From assembly GCF_004197395.1 (NCBI RefSeq), contig NZ_SELS01000040.1, positions 1-64,000 on the forward strand: a DNA stretch of 64,000 nt, in the 5' to 3' direction. The position numbers and the translations under genes are program-made. The notes beneath the pieces were generated by a model that had not been told where the DNA came from, did not search any database, and was given only the letters and a program-made list of their open reading frames with translations. Positions 63,351 to 64,000 of this stretch are shown here, piece after piece; the first letter of the stretch is position 1; every line of letters starts with the position of its first letter. The stretch is from Paraburkholderia sp. UYCP14C (GTDB lineage: Bacteria; Pseudomonadota; Gammaproteobacteria; Burkholderiales; Burkholderiaceae).

Positions 63351-64000
63351 ATGGCCGCCACCTTCGAACTTCAGGGCAACCGCGCATCGACGCGCCGGCG
63401 CACTCCTTTCTTCACGGCGACGACCCTGCGCCGCGCGCGGCGCGTGACATCGCTGGCGGTATGCGTCGCGCTCTGGCAGCTTGCCGTGCACTTCCGGCTA
63501 TCGACGGGCTTCATCACGTTCGCCAACGTGCCCGCGCCATCCGATGCGCTGCCCGCGCTGTGGTCGCTGCTGCATTCGCCGAAGCTGCCGATGCATCTGG
63601 CCGCGAGCATCTGGCGCGTGCTCGCGGGTTTTTGCGCGGCGGCTGTCGTGGGTGTCGGCCTGGGCCTCGCGATTGGCCGTTATCGCGCGGTCGAAGACAC
63701 GGCACTGCCCGCGCTCGAGGTGCTGCGCCCGATCCCCGCCGTCGCGTGGATACCGCTTGCGATCCTGATGTTTCCGTCGTCGGAACTCAGCATGATGTTC
63801 ATCACGTTCATCGGCGCGCTGTTTCCGATTCTGCTCAACACGGTGCATGGCGTGGAAGCCGTCGATCCGCGGCTCGTCGCGACCGCACGTAGTCTCGGCA
63901 CGAAGCCGCTCGCGCTCTACAAGGAAGTGGTGCTGCCAGGCGCTGCGCCCGCCATTTTCACGGGCCTTGCGATCGGCATGGGCACCGCGTGGTTCTGTCT
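63351..64000 (+). CDS. ABC transporter permease, SsuC/TauC type (truncated by window end)
   Basis: From ATG 63351 the frame stays open to the end of the window, giving 216 residues without a stop. A basic N-terminal tail precedes several membrane spans (VTSLAVCVALWQLAVHF, LAASIWRVLAGFCAAAVVGVGLGLAIG) and the EAA loop ATARSLGTKPLALYKEVVLPGAAPAIFTG that contacts the ATPase. It belongs to the nitrate/sulfonate/bicarbonate importer family. The ATPase gene should follow beyond the window. Confidence 0.9.
   Translation, partial: MAATFELQGNRASTRRRTPFFTATTLRRARRVTSLAVCVALWQLAVHFRLSTGFITFANVPAPSDALPALWSLLHSPKLPMHLAASIWRVLAGFCAAAVVGVGLGLAIGRYRAVEDTALPALEVLRPIPAVAWIPLAILMFPSSELSMMFITFIGALFPILLNTVHGVEAVDPRLVATARSLGTKPLALYKEVVLPGAAPAIFTGLAIGMGTAWFC

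Overview
The window reads as a chromosomal or large-replicon segment of a high-GC member of the Burkholderiaceae, most likely Paraburkholderia or Caballeronia. The basis is the protein content: two 'QSSVTLYG' porins ending in Phe, DUF3443, DUF2242 and DUF3455 exported proteins, many LysR-type regulators, a metal-resistance operon and catabolic transporter clusters. No rRNA, tRNA, CRISPR array or complete insertion sequence was seen. Genus assignment is inference.

Layout. 1-4.1 kb: nitrate assimilation genes on the minus strand, a NarK/NasA-type transporter followed by NirB. Each is preceded by a near-identical leader terminator, which suggests antitermination control. NirB loses its expected C-terminus at about position 85, where a foreign sequence seems to begin. 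4.5-9.3 kb: an amino-acid ABC uptake system with a fused permease-ATPase, a LysR regulator and a class II aldolase-like protein; a 27-bp sequence is repeated upstream of both the ABC genes and the regulator. 9.6-15 kb: a ferredoxin-metallo-beta-lactamase fusion, a DUF3443 lipoprotein, an OsmC protein and divergent selenoneine genes senA/senB whose start codons nearly touch. 15-20.4 kb: chrA, then an arsenic operon arsR-arsI-arsC-acr3-arsH driven from a 32-bp perfect palindrome. 20.4-24.4 kb: a three-gene putative signalling cassette, in transcription order an N-acyl-amino-acid/autoinducer-synthase-like acyltransferase frameshifted in an A8 tract, a haem-oxygenase-like diiron oxidase, and a CqsS-like hybrid histidine kinase. 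This is the strongest candidate for an undescribed system here.

25-41 kb: catabolic islands holding an ACS-type MFS carrier, a porin, two paralogous cupins, an APC permease, an AraC regulator, an aldehyde dehydrogenase, an amine oxidase, a LysR regulator, a second MFS carrier, an amidase and a second porin; together they look like amine or amide catabolism. 41-53.5 kb: mixed genes including a BON lipoprotein, a Liv-type binding protein with an SHMT-like enzyme and LysR, DUF2242, a MarR gene with a premature stop, an HtrA protease, a nitronate monooxygenase, an OsmC remnant and exported hypothetical proteins. 53.9-64 kb: an NCS1 carrier, then mtnK-mtnA-aldolase (5-methylthioribose/5-deoxyribose salvage, the DHAP shunt). 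A GntR regulator is divergent from these. Downstream of it, in the same direction, are an AprA-like flavoprotein, an AprB-like ferredoxin and a sulfonate-type ABC importer whose binding protein carries an extra NosL-like tail. The window ends inside the permease gene.
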